NCBI RefSeq assembly: GCF_011806565.1
Contig: NZ_JAATOP010000004.1
Span: forward strand, 1-64,000
Direction of reading: 5' to 3'
DNA: 64,000 nucleotides
Source: Marivivens donghaensis
Lineage (GTDB): Bacteria > Pseudomonadota > Alphaproteobacteria > Rhodobacterales > Rhodobacteraceae
Of the stretch, positions 46,555-55,299 are shown piece by piece. Below the pieces are notes generated by a model. The model saw only the letters and a list, made by a program, of their open reading frames with translations. It was not told the origin of the DNA and searched no databases. The position numbers and the translations under genes are program-made. Position 1 is the stretch's first letter. Every line of letters begins with the position of its first letter.

Positions 46555-47079
46555 ATGCGTAGCACCCTGACCAAAGCGGCTCTCGCCGTCCTCGTCCTTG
46601 GCACCGCCGCTTGTACCAACCCCAACCGTTTCGGCGCGAATAGCAACAGCGTCGACCTGAACGCGAACGGCGCCTACGGCGCTGGTGCGAACGGCATGGC
46701 TGCCGATCCGTCGAGCCCTGCCTACTTCCAGCAGACCATCGGCGACCGCGTTCTGTTCAACGTCGACCAGTCGACCCTGACGCCCGCTGCGATGCAGACC
46801 CTCGACGGTCAGGTCCAGTGGCTGATGACCAACCTCGACTACACCGCAGTGATCGAAGGCCACGCCGACGAACAGGGCACCCGCGAGTACAACCTTGCTC
46901 TGGGCGCACGCCGTGCGAACGCCGTCTACGAATACCTTGTCAGCAAAGGCATTCCGGCATCGCGCATCCGCACCGTTTCGTATGGCAAAGAGCGTCCGGC
47001 TGCGACCTGCGCGAACGAAAGCTGCTACACGCAGAACCGCCGCGCCGTCACCGTGATCAACATCGCGGCGCTGAGCTAA
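46555..47079 (+). CDS. pal: Peptidoglycan-associated lipoprotein Pal
   Basis: A 174-residue lipoprotein with a signal ending in the lipobox LGTAAC (C20), a short linker and an OmpA-like domain. The peptidoglycan-binding residues are in YTAVIEGHADEQGTREYNLA and ALGARRANAVYEYL. It ties the outer membrane to the cell wall and is pulled by TolB/TolA. Lgt at 4700-5578 would modify C20. Confidence 0.96.
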   Translation: MRSTLTKAALAVLVLGTAACTNPNRFGANSNSVDLNANGAYGAGANGMAADPSSPAYFQQTIGDRVLFNVDQSTLTPAAMQTLDGQVQWLMTNLDYTAVIEGHADEQGTREYNLALGARRANAVYEYLVSKGIPASRIRTVSYGKERPAATCANESCYTQNRRAVTVINIAALS

Positions 47080-47102
47080 GCTAAAACGAAGGGGAGAGAG
47101 CC

Positions 47103-47927
47103 ATGATCCGCAAGTCTATCGTTGCGCTCGCGCTATCTGTCGCTCTGCCGTGTGCCGCTTTGGCGCAGGACGGATCACTTGCTGACGTGCGTCAGCAGCT
47201 CACGACCCTTTACGTCGACGTGCAGTCGCTCAAAGCGGAGATGACAACGACCGGTGAACTGACCATGGGCACCGTCGGAAACACTCCGCTTGAGCGTCTG
47301 GACTCGATTTCGGCGCAGCTTCAGGTTCTGACGTCCAAGACCGAAGAGCTGGAGTTCCGCATCAATCGCATCGTGCAGGATGGCACCAACCGCATCGGCG
47401 ACCTCGAATTCCGCCTGTGTGAGCTGGAAGAAAGCTGTGACATCTCGACCCTCGGTGACACCCCGTCGCTGGGCGGGAACATCGGAGCGGGCAGCCAGCC
47501 CGTCGCGCAGGAGCCGATCGACATCTCGCCGCAGCCCGAAATGGCGATGAGCGAGCAGTCCGATTTCGACAACGCGGTGGCCGCGATGGAAGAGGGTGAC
47601 TTCGACGGTGCAGCCCAGATGTTCGAGAGCTTCACGAACACCTATCCCGGCAGCACCCTGTCGCAGCAGGCCCACTACTTCCGCGGCGAAAGCTACGAGT
47701 CGCTCGGTCGTCTGACCGATGCGGCGCGTGCCTACCTCGATGCCTATTCCACCGACCAGAACGGTGTGATGGCTGCTGACGCGATGTTCAAACTCGGCAT
47801 GTCGCTGGGCGCGATCGGTCAGGTGCAGGACGCTTGCGTCACGCTCCAGCAGGTCGGACTGAAGTTCCCCGGTAGCGAGGCGGTCTTGGACGCCGAAGCC
47901 GCGATGCAGAACCTGTCGTGCCAGTAA
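47103..47927 (+). CDS. cpoB: Cell division coordinator CpoB (YbgF)
   Basis: A 274-residue periplasmic protein with a signal peptide (MIRKSIVALALSVALPCAALAQ), a coiled-coil trimerisation part (about 23-110, with two cysteines in CELEESCDIS) and C-terminal TPR repeats (FDNAVAAMEEGDFDGAAQMF; HYFRGESYESLGRLTDAARA). CpoB links Tol-Pal to peptidoglycan synthesis at the septum. Last gene of the tol-pal set; overlaps tilS by 10 bases. Confidence 0.94.
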   Translation: MIRKSIVALALSVALPCAALAQDGSLADVRQQLTTLYVDVQSLKAEMTTTGELTMGTVGNTPLERLDSISAQLQVLTSKTEELEFRINRIVQDGTNRIGDLEFRLCELEESCDISTLGDTPSLGGNIGAGSQPVAQEPIDISPQPEMAMSEQSDFDNAVAAMEEGDFDGAAQMFESFTNTYPGSTLSQQAHYFRGESYESLGRLTDAARAYLDAYSTDQNGVMAADAMFKLGMSLGAIGQVQDACVTLQQVGLKFPGSEAVLDAEAAMQNLSCQ

Positions 47928-49156
47928 CGCCTCAGCGCGAATTGGACGACATCTTACATAAGTTGGAACAGCGGGCCGGAGACGGCCCGTTTGCTATTGC
48001 GGTCTCCGGCGGCGGGGACTCGATGGCATTGCTCGACATGGCTATCCGCTTAGCGCCGGATCGCGTGAAGGCAGTGACGGTCGATCACGGCCTGCGCGCC
48101 GAAGCTGCGGGGGAGGCGGAAGCGGTCGCGGCCTTTTGCGCCGAGCATGGCGTGCCGCATACGGTGCTTCACTGGAAAGGCGCCGCAGCCGAAGGCAACC
48201 TGATGGAGGCAGCGCGGCACGCCCGCTACCAGCTGATTGCCGACTGGGCCAAAGGGCAGGGGATCGACACCGTCCTCTTGGGACACACCAAGGATGACCA
48301 GTCCGAAACGTTCCTCATGCAGCTGACCCGAGGCGCGGGCGTCGACGGTCTATCAGCGATGTCCGACGCGTTCGATGTGGGCGGGGCAAAGTTCATCCGC
48401 CCGCTGCTTAGTGTCACCCGTCAGGAGCTACGCCACTATCTGACCGACCGAAACATCGCTTGGGCCGACGATCCGACCAACGACAATCCTAAATACGCGC
48501 GCGTCCGTTTCCGTCAGGCGATGCCCACCCTTGCGGACCTTGGGCTGACCCATGACGCGCTGGCCAAAACCGTGGCCGCCATGCAGTCGGGCAAAGACGC
48601 GCTGGACCACTATGCGGCAATCGAGGCCGCGCGGCTTGTCACCATCGTTGATGGCGACGTGGTCATTCCGCAGCACATCCAGCCCGCCATCCCTGCGGAC
48701 ATCGAACGGCGTATCTGGCTCGCGATACTGATGTGGATCGGTGGCGGCACTCATACGCCGCGCCAAAGCGCTCTTGATGAACTTGCCGCAGCTATTGCCG
48801 ATGGGCGCGGGCACACGGTCAACGGTTGCCAGATCACCATCAAATACGGCGCCGTCAGGGTCACGCGCGAACTGAGCGCGATCAGCGGAAAAAGAATCGC
48901 TTCTACCGAAACCTGGGATCGTAGGTGGCGCCTGAATGGTCCCCACGAAGCCGGATTGGAGATTGCGCCGCTCGGTGAACAGGGTCTGCGCGATTGCCCC
49001 GATTGGCGCGAAACCCGTCAACCAAGGCACACTCTGATCGCTTCGCCTGCGGTTTGGCGGCAAGAACGGCTTGTTTCCGCGCCTTTGGCAGGATTTTCGA
49101 ACGATTGGGAAGCGCAGATTGTCACGCCTTTCACTGTGGGGAAGAAGGTCCATTGA
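47918..49156 (+). CDS. tilS: tRNA(Ile)-lysidine synthase TilS
   Basis: A 412-residue N-type ATP pyrophosphatase that adds lysine to C34 of the tRNA-Ile with anticodon CAU. The PP-loop SGGGDSMALL is at residues 30-39 and LLGHTKDDQSETFLMQLTRG is the following family motif. Starts with GTG inside the end of cpoB. The C-terminal half is more divergent than the catalytic part. Confidence 0.92.
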   Translation: MPVTPQRELDDILHKLEQRAGDGPFAIAVSGGGDSMALLDMAIRLAPDRVKAVTVDHGLRAEAAGEAEAVAAFCAEHGVPHTVLHWKGAAAEGNLMEAARHARYQLIADWAKGQGIDTVLLGHTKDDQSETFLMQLTRGAGVDGLSAMSDAFDVGGAKFIRPLLSVTRQELRHYLTDRNIAWADDPTNDNPKYARVRFRQAMPTLADLGLTHDALAKTVAAMQSGKDALDHYAAIEAARLVTIVDGDVVIPQHIQPAIPADIERRIWLAILMWIGGGTHTPRQSALDELAAAIADGRGHTVNGCQITIKYGAVRVTRELSAISGKRIASTETWDRRWRLNGPHEAGLEIAPLGEQGLRDCPDWRETRQPRHTLIASPAVWRQERLVSAPLAGFSNDWEAQIVTPFTVGKKVH

Positions 49157-49233
49157 ACCTCCCCGCACGATCCCTATTTTAAGACGGAAGCATGCCGTGC
49201 GTATAAGCGGCACGAAGTCAAAGGAGTTCCCCC

Positions 49234-51144
49234 TTGGGTAACGCAAGAAACATCGTCTTCTGGCTCGTCCTCTTTGTGTTGGTCGTGTCACTGTTCAACG
49301 TCATCTCTTCGCCGCCGTCGTCGCTTCAGTCGACCTCGCGCAGCTACTCGGAATTCATCGAGGCTGTTGAGAATGACCAAGTGGCCAGCGTCGAGCTGGA
49401 CGGTGAGCGCGTCACCTATGTCGGAACCGACGACCGCACCTATTCGACGGTCAAACCCGAAGACGCATCGGTCACCGATATCCTGATCGCGAACGACGTT
49501 CCGGTTTCGGCTGATCCGCAAGAGCAGTCGATCTTCCAAGCGATTCTCGTGAGCCTGCTGCCGTTCCTGCTGCTGATCGGTGTCTGGATCTACTTCATGA
49601 ACCGTATGCAAGGCGGCGGTCGTGGCGGCGCGATGGGCTTTGGCAAATCGAAGGCCAAGATGCTGACCGAAAAGCATGGCCGCGTGACCTTTGACGACGT
49701 TGCCGGTATCGACGAAGCCAAGGAAGAGCTCGAAGAGATCGTAGAATTCCTGCGCAACCCGCAGAAGTTCTCGCGCCTCGGCGGCAAGATCCCCAAAGGT
49801 GCGCTGCTCGTAGGCCCTCCGGGTACCGGTAAGACCCTGCTTGCCCGCGCAATCGCTGGCGAGGCTGGCGTGCCGTTCTTCACCATTTCCGGTTCGGACT
49901 TCGTCGAAATGTTTGTCGGTGTGGGTGCGTCCCGCGTCCGCGATATGTTCGAACAGGCCAAAAAGAACGCGCCGTGTATCGTCTTCATCGACGAAATCGA
50001 CGCAGTGGGTCGTCACCGTGGTGCAGGTTATGGCGGCGGTAATGACGAACGCGAACAAACCCTCAACCAGCTTCTGGTCGAGATGGACGGTTTCGAAGCG
50101 AATGAAGGCGTTATCATCGTTGCTGCGACCAACCGCCGTGACGTGCTCGACCCCGCACTGCTGCGTCCGGGCCGTTTCGACCGTCAGGTCACCGTTCCGA
50201 ACCCCGACATCAAAGGCCGCGAGAAAATCCTTGCTGTTCACGCTCGCAAGACCCCGCTGGGCAAAGACGTCGACCTGCGCATCATCGCGCGCGGCACGCC
50301 GGGTTTCTCGGGTGCTGACCTGATGAACCTCGTGAACGAAGCTGCCCTGATGGCTGCCCGCGTTGGCCGCAGCTTTGTCACCATGGTCGATTTCGAGAAC
50401 GCCAAAGACAAGGTCATGATGGGTGCGGAGCGTCGCTCGATGGTTCTGACGCAGGACCAGAAAGAAAAGACCGCATACCACGAAGCAGGCCACGCCGTTG
50501 TCGGTCTGACCCTGCCGAAGTGCGACCCTGTCTATAAAGCCACCATCATTCCGCGCGGTGGTGCACTGGGTATGGTTGTCTCGCTGCCGGAAATGGATCG
50601 CCTGAACTGGCACAAATCGGAATGTCACCAGAAGCTGGCGATGACGATGGCTGGTAAGGCGGCCGAAATCATCAAATACGGTGAGGATGAAGTGTCCAAC
50701 GGTCCGGCTGGCGACATCCAGCAGGCATCGCAACTGGCGCGCGCCATGGTACTGCGTTGGGGTATGTCAGACAAGGTCGGCAACCTCGACTACTCGGAAG
50801 CCCACGAAGGTTACTCGGGTAACACGGCCGGCTTCTCGGTTTCGGCTCGTACCAAAGAGCTGATCGAGGAAGAGGTCCGCGACTTCATCCAGCACGGCTA
50901 TGAAGAAGCCTACCGCATCCTGACCGAAAAGAAGGATGAGTGGGAGCGTCTGGCTCAAGGTCTGCTCGAGTACGAGACCCTGACCGGTGAAGAGATCAAG
51001 CGCGTCATGAAAGGTGAGCCGCCGCAAGGAAACGGCGACGATCAGGACAAGGACGACAGCGGTTCGGTCCACGCGATGCCGAAGACACGCAAGGCCAAGA
51101 AGCCAAGCGATGACAACGGCCTCGAACCGGAGCCGACGGCTTGA
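49234..51144 (+). CDS. ftsH: ATP-dependent zinc metalloprotease FtsH
   Basis: A 636-residue membrane protease. Two membrane segments (about 7-24 and 102-122) flank a periplasmic domain; Walker A GPPGTGKT is at 194-201, SRH region follows with [10 protein letters not shown], and the zinc site HEAGH is at 416-420. Starts with TTG at 49234; AAGGAG lies 8 bases upstream. It degrades membrane and regulatory proteins. A terminator-like hairpin follows inside the next gene. Confidence 0.96.
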   Translation: MGNARNIVFWLVLFVLVVSLFNVISSPPSSLQSTSRSYSEFIEAVENDQVASVELDGERVTYVGTDDRTYSTVKPEDASVTDILIANDVPVSADPQEQSIFQAILVSLLPFLLLIGVWIYFMNRMQGGGRGGAMGFGKSKAKMLTEKHGRVTFDDVAGIDEAKEELEEIVEFLRNPQKFSRLGGKIPKGALLVGPPGTGKTLLARAIAGEAGVPFFTISGSDFVEMFVGVGASRVRDMFEQAKKNAPCIVFIDEIDAVGRHRGAGYGGGNDEREQTLNQLLVEMDGFEANEGVIIVAATNRRDVLDPALLRPGRFDRQVTVPNPDIKGREKILAVHARKTPLGKDVDLRIIARGTPGFSGADLMNLVNEAALMAARVGRSFVTMVDFENAKDKVMMGAERRSMVLTQDQKEKTAYHEAGHAVVGLTLPKCDPVYKATIIPRGGALGMVVSLPEMDRLNWHKSECHQKLAMTMAGKAAEIIKYGEDEVSNGPAGDIQQASQLARAMVLRWGMSDKVGNLDYSEAHEGYSGNTAGFSVSARTKELIEEEVRDFIQHGYEEAYRILTEKKDEWERLAQGLLEYETLTGEEIKRVMKGEPPQGNGDDQDKDDSGSVHAMPKTRKAKKPSDDNGLEPEPTA

Positions 51145-51152
51145 CCCCGACG

Positions 51153-51929
51153 ATGAAAAACGACTGGCGCCCCGAAACCTACACAAGGTTTCGGGGCGTT
51201 CGTTTAAGGCCAGCTCTCGATCTGCTGGCGCAGATTGGCGAGTTGCCCGATGGGGACGTGATCGACCTTGGGTGCGGAGATGGCGCGGTGGCAGAGGCGC
51301 TCGCCCTGCGGTTTGCCGACAAGGCAATCAAGGGCGTCGATAGCAGCCCTGTGATGCTGGCCAAGGCGTCCGAAACGCGCTCCTACGATGACCTTATTCA
51401 CGCGGACATCGTACACTGGGAGCCTGCGGACACGCCCGCAGTCATCTTTTCGAACGCTGCACTCAATTGGGTTGCCGACCACAAGCAGATGATGCCGCGC
51501 ATCGCTGCGTTCCTGCCGCAGGGCGGAGTGCTCGCCGTACAGATGCCGGGACAACACGATGTGCCGTCCCACGCGCTGGCCCGCAAGATCGCCAAGCGCA
51601 TGTTCCCCGACCGCTATCCGTGGCCCGATCCCGCTGCGCACGTTCTGGACCCCGCGGACTACCTCGACCTTTTGGAGCCGCTCGGCACTGTCGAGGCGTG
51701 GGAGACGACGTATATCCAGACGCTCTCCGCTGACGATGGTAGCCATCCGGTTCGACGTTTTACCGAAGCGACCTACCTCCGTCCTATCCTCGACGTGCTC
51801 ACCGATGAGGAGACCGACAGCTATATTTCCGAGTACGAAGCCGAACTTGGCAAGGCATATCCCGTCAGCTACCAAGGCGTGTGCCGCCTGCCATTCCGGC
51901 GCGTATTCTTTGTATTGACGAAAGACTGA
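51153..51929 (+). CDS. tam: Trans-aconitate 2-methyltransferase-like SAM enzyme
   Basis: A 258-residue methyltransferase. The N-terminal DWRPETYTRFRGVRLRPALD aligns with Tam (W-P--Y--F--R-RPA), followed by VIDLGCGDGAVAEAL (SAM site), IFSNAALNWVADH and VLAVQMPG, all typical of Tam, which methylates trans-aconitate to detoxify it. ATG at 51153 is chosen over TTG 51141. A perfect 12-bp hairpin lies within codons 6-16. Stop overlaps the MOSC gene start (TGATG). Confidence 0.85.
   Translation: MKNDWRPETYTRFRGVRLRPALDLLAQIGELPDGDVIDLGCGDGAVAEALALRFADKAIKGVDSSPVMLAKASETRSYDDLIHADIVHWEPADTPAVIFSNAALNWVADHKQMMPRIAAFLPQGGVLAVQMPGQHDVPSHALARKIAKRMFPDRYPWPDPAAHVLDPADYLDLLEPLGTVEAWETTYIQTLSADDGSHPVRRFTEATYLRPILDVLTDEETDSYISEYEAELGKAYPVSYQGVCRLPFRRVFFVLTKD
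51168..51205 (+). terminator. Terminator-like hairpin inside the start of tam
   Basis: CGCCCCGAAACC (51168-51179) and GGTTTCGGGGCG (51187-51198) form a perfect 12-bp stem with a 7-base loop, then TTCGTTT. It begins 24 bases past the ftsH stop, the usual place for its terminator, yet encodes conserved Tam residues. Confidence 0.7.
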
Positions 51930-52513
51930 TGCCCGCACTCGTTCCGACCGACTATTACGGCAAAATCACCTGGCTGGGTTTCATGCCCGTCATGTCCGAC
52001 CGCACCATCACCTCTGAAGGGGTGACCGAGATGCCGCTGGACCTCAACGGTTTTGAAAAAGACGCCCACTATGGCCGCACACGCCCGTCGTGCAGTCGCG
52101 TGACGCTCCAGCACCCCAAGAACACCGAGATCGCGAATGTGCGCCAGCTGTCGATCCTGTCGGCCGAAGAGATGGCCGCCATCGCGCTGAAGCTGGATCT
52201 GGAAGAGCTCAATCCGCTCTGGTTGGGTGCGACCGTTGTCGTGTCTGGTATCCCCGATTTCACCCATATCCCCCCGTCGAGCCGCCTTCAGGCGCCGAAC
52301 GGCACAACGCTAATTGTCGATATGGTGAACCAGCCGTGCAACATCGTTTCCATGACGATCGAGCAGGACAAACCCGGTCACGGCAAGAAATTCCGGCAGG
52401 CTGCCCAAGGCCGCCGCGGAGTGACTGCGTGGGTCGAACGCGAAGGCGGGTTGAAGATCGGTGACCTCCTGCGGCTCCATGTTCCGCAGCAGCGTGCGTG
52501 GTCGCCCGACTAA
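51929..52513 (+). CDS. MOSC domain protein
   Basis: A 194-residue protein of the MOSC (molybdenum cofactor sulfurase C-terminal) family. GADAHYGRT-like region appears as EKDAHYGRTRPS, with NVRQLSILSAEE in the middle and the conserved cysteine in MVNQPCNIV. MOSC proteins bind molybdopterin or carry sulfur. Start ATG 51929 overlaps the tam stop, so the two are coupled. Substrate unknown. Confidence 0.85.
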   Translation: MPALVPTDYYGKITWLGFMPVMSDRTITSEGVTEMPLDLNGFEKDAHYGRTRPSCSRVTLQHPKNTEIANVRQLSILSAEEMAAIALKLDLEELNPLWLGATVVVSGIPDFTHIPPSSRLQAPNGTTLIVDMVNQPCNIVSMTIEQDKPGHGKKFRQAAQGRRGVTAWVEREGGLKIGDLLRLHVPQQRAWSPD

Positions 52514-52616
52514 AACGCGAGTTTCCTATACGAAAATAACGGACCTGCCTTGGCCGATTCCACGCCTGAAAACGTCGGAAATCGCGCTCGTTCCTTATTT
52601 CGTTGAAGCTAGGAGT

Positions 52617-52664
52617 GTGGCAACTCAACGCCGCAGCAGCAGAGTGTGCGCCTGCCGCTGCCAC
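52617..52664 (+). other. Possible structured leader upstream of folD
   Basis: GTGGCA (52617-52622) and TGCCAC (52659-52664) can pair around an inner GCAG...CTGC stem, ending 27 bases before the folD ATG. It does not match a riboswitch class I recognise. Confidence 0.25.
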
Positions 52665-52690
52665 CAACTGACCAGAACGAAGAGGACCCG

Positions 52691-53581
52691 ATGAGCGCGA
52701 AAGTAATCGACGGCAAAGCGTTTGCGGCAAACGTCCGCGAAAAGGTTGCGGGCCATGTGACCCGCCTCAAGGAAGAGAACGGCATCACGCCCGGTCTCGC
52801 GGTTGTTCTGGTCGGTGAAGACCCCGCGTCGCAGGTCTACGTCCGCATGAAGGGCAAGCAGACGGTCGAAGTCGGAATGAACTCCTACGAACACAAGCTC
52901 GACGCCGACACCTCGGAAGAGGCGCTGCTCGCGCTGATCGACCAGTTGAACAACGATCCGGCTGTTCACGGCATCCTCGTCCAGCTTCCGCTGCCGTCGC
53001 ATCTGAACTCCGACCTCGTGATCAACTCGATCTCGCCTGCGAAGGACGTGGACGGCTTCCACACCTCGAACGTGGGTCTGCTTGGCACCGGTCAGAAGTC
53101 GATGGTGCCCTGCACGCCGCTCGGCTGCCTGATGATGCTCCGCGACCACCACGGCTCGCTTTCGGGCATGAACGCCGTTGTCATTGGCCGCTCGAACATC
53201 GTGGGCAAACCCATGGCGCAACTGCTGCTGAACGACAGCTGCACCGTCACCATCGCGCATAGCCGCACCAAGAACATTCAGGACGTGGTCAAGCAGGCGG
53301 ACATCGTTGTCGCCGCTGTCGGCCGCCCCGAAATGGTCACCGGCGCGTGGATCAAGGACGGCGCGACCGTCATCGACGTGGGCATCAACCGCATTGAGCG
53401 CGACGGCAAGACCAAGCTGGTCGGTGACTGCGAGTATGATTCCTGCGCCGAAGTGGCTGGCGCGATTACACCTGTTCCAGGCGGTGTCGGTCCGATGACC
53501 ATCGCCTGTCTGCTCGCGAACACCGTGACGGCCTGCTGCCGCGCAAACAATCTGGCAGAGCCTGAAGGGCTTACGGCCTGA
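52691..53581 (+). CDS. folD: Bifunctional methylenetetrahydrofolate dehydrogenase/cyclohydrolase
   Basis: A 296-residue enzyme that interconverts 5,10-methylene-, methenyl- and 10-formyl-tetrahydrofolate with [18 protein letters not shown] holds the catalytic Y and [11 protein letters not shown] and [16 protein letters not shown] are FolD signatures, and [15 protein letters not shown] is the C-terminal one. ATG at 52691 has GAGGACCC before it. Followed by a clear terminator. Confidence 0.96.
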   Translation: MSAKVIDGKAFAANVREKVAGHVTRLKEENGITPGLAVVLVGEDPASQVYVRMKGKQTVEVGMNSYEHKLDADTSEEALLALIDQLNNDPAVHGILVQLPLPSHLNSDLVINSISPAKDVDGFHTSNVGLLGTGQKSMVPCTPLGCLMMLRDHHGSLSGMNAVVIGRSNIVGKPMAQLLLNDSCTVTIAHSRTKNIQDVVKQADIVVAAVGRPEMVTGAWIKDGATVIDVGINRIERDGKTKLVGDCEYDSCAEVAGAITPVPGGVGPMTIACLLANTVTACCRANNLAEPEGLTA

Positions 53582-53605
53582 TCTGGTAGGACATTCTGGC
53601 CAAAA

Positions 53606-53628
53606 CCGGGCCTTCGGGCCCGTTTTTC
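53606..53628 (+). terminator. Intrinsic terminator of folD
   Basis: CGGGCC (53607-53612) and GGCCCG (53617-53622) pair across TTCG and are followed by TTTTT, 25 bases past the stop. Confidence 0.88.
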
Positions 53629-53810
53629 ATTTTGTCGCTACGTATCCCTTGCCGCGACCCAATGTCATGTGTGCAAAGTGAATCACATTTAGCGTAAAAA
53701 ATTTGCATCGTTCCAAAGTGCGCCTGGTAACCTGTCTTTTGTGCAATATTGCCGACTTTACCCAGTGAATCGCAGTTTTCGTGCATTTGAGCAAAGCATC
53801 GGGGGATACC

Positions 53811-54641
53811 TTGCCAAGTTATCGCGAGGCGCCATTGCCATCTTTTCTTCCGCGCGTGCGGATCGCAGCAATTATGAGTGTAATTGTCGGCTGGACCGCG
53901 CCGTTCAACACTATTTGGATCCAGCCTGTTGCGCTGCGGCTGTTGTTCTGGGCGTGCATCTGTTTCGGCGCGATCTTTGTTGTTCAGGGCATCCGCATGG
54001 TCGTTGTCCGCGTCGTGCCAGACTGGATGCGGTACAAGGTCGACATCCTGTCGATGTTCCTGATGACCTTCATCGCCGCACCCGCCATCTATTTCGGATT
54101 GAAAATTGTGGGCGCACCGGAGGCTTTGCGCCCAGATCTACTGGTCCTGTGGCTCGACATCTTTGTGGTTTGCGTAGCAATTGCGCTGATCCGCACCGTT
54201 GTTCTTCGCCAGCGTTGGCAGCCTGTGCCCGTGGTTACCATCGCGGCGAATGTGGCTCAGGAATTCGCAGCGCCGGTGAAAGTGCAGATGCTGGAGCGTC
54301 TTGAGGGTGTCGAGGATGCCAGCAAGATCATTCGCCTCAATAGCGACAACCACTACGTCGTTGTGACCATCGTGGGGGAGGAGCAGCAGCGCGTTCTTAT
54401 GCGCCTCGGCGATGCGGTGAAGGAAATGACGGGCGTCGACGGAATTCAGGTCCACCGTTCGCACTGGGTCGCCCGCGCCGCGATCGAGCGCACTGGCCGC
54501 GAGGATGCTCGCGATTACGTCTGGCTGACCGATGGCTCGCAGGTGCCTGTCTCCAAGAGCGGCAAGGAAAGCCTGCGCGAGGCGGGGATTACCTTCGACG
54601 CGCAGCCTTCAACGGCACAGCAAGGCATCGCGGCCCAGTAA
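53811..54641 (+). CDS. Membrane-anchored LytTR-family transcription regulator
   Basis: A 276-residue protein from TTG 53811, which has GGGGGATACC before it; GTG 53781 would add 10 residues. Four hydrophobic segments (about 17-35, 42-66, 78-100 and 110-132 from TTG) precede a cytoplasmic C-terminal LytTR DNA-binding domain (about 175-265), with IIRLNSDNHYVVVTIVG and GIQVHRSHWVARAAIE. No receiver domain is present. Ends with a 53-base convergent overlap with pdeM. Ligand and targets unknown. Confidence 0.85.
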   Translation: MPSYREAPLPSFLPRVRIAAIMSVIVGWTAPFNTIWIQPVALRLLFWACICFGAIFVVQGIRMVVVRVVPDWMRYKVDILSMFLMTFIAAPAIYFGLKIVGAPEALRPDLLVLWLDIFVVCVAIALIRTVVLRQRWQPVPVVTIAANVAQEFAAPVKVQMLERLEGVEDASKIIRLNSDNHYVVVTIVGEEQQRVLMRLGDAVKEMTGVDGIQVHRSHWVARAAIERTGREDARDYVWLTDGSQVPVSKSGKESLREAGITFDAQPSTAQQGIAAQ

Positions 54642-55251
54642 GCACGGCAATCGCGGCCGCGCTGAACATCTGCACAAGCGGCGCGCGGTTGGCGAACATG
54701 CCGCCTGTGTATGTACCGAAAGCGGGCATGATCAGGCGGTTTTCGTCATAGACAAACGCAGGGCGTGACTGTCCGGAGATGCTGTGTTTCGGGTGGTAGT
54801 GGCCCGAAACCTCGGCCACCGCGCCGTCCTCGGCGATGTGGCGGAAAACCAGCGGTCCGACCTTGTATTCAGCGAGGTAGTCACCGCCAAGCTCGACCGG
54901 CCCCGCATCATGGTTGCCCGCGATCCAGATCCACTCGCGACCGGCCTGCATCCGCGTGAGCCAAAGGCGTTCGTTGTCGGGCATCGCCTCGATCGCTTCG
55001 ACGTCATCGAAGCTGTCACCAAGGCAGACGACACACGCCGGATCGTAAAGCTGGATATCATCGTCGAGCCGCGCGAGCGTATCGCGGGTCTCGTAGGGCG
55101 GTAGCATCCCGCAGCCCTTGCGTGCAAACCGTTCGGCTTTGCACAGGTGCAGGTCCGACACGACGAGGGTCCGCGTCTCCGCAAGCCACAGCGCACCCGA
55201 TGGCAGGGCGGTCAGATGGATACCGGCGAGAGTGAAGGCGTGAGTGGTCAT
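54589..55251 (-). CDS. pdeM: Calcineurin-like phosphoesterase PdeM
   Basis: A 220-residue metallophosphoesterase with VVSDLHLCKAERFARKG (motif I), CLGDSFDD (motif II), IAGNHDAGP (motif III) and SGHYHPKH (motif V). This is the ligase-associated DNA damage response endonuclease group (PdeM). Start ATG 55251 (MTTHAFTLAG); the longer frame to 55278 lacks support. The ligase and Lhr-type helicase that usually accompany it are not in the window. Confidence 0.83.
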   Translation of the reverse strand: MTTHAFTLAGIHLTALPSGALWLAETRTLVVSDLHLCKAERFARKGCGMLPPYETRDTLARLDDDIQLYDPACVVCLGDSFDDVEAIEAMPDNERLWLTRMQAGREWIWIAGNHDAGPVELGGDYLAEYKVGPLVFRHIAEDGAVAEVSGHYHPKHSISGQSRPAFVYDENRLIMPAFGTYTGGMFANRAPLVQMFSAAAIAVLTGPRCLAVPLKAARRR

Positions 55252-55299
55252 GCCGGTTTTCTTGAGCCTTTCCCGCAAATGGTCAAGTGCACGGAAGCG

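Noticed and set aside
49234-51144. Part of a phage or toxin system suggested by the AAA+ protease
   Set aside because: Domain order and length are those of normal housekeeping FtsH next to tilS.
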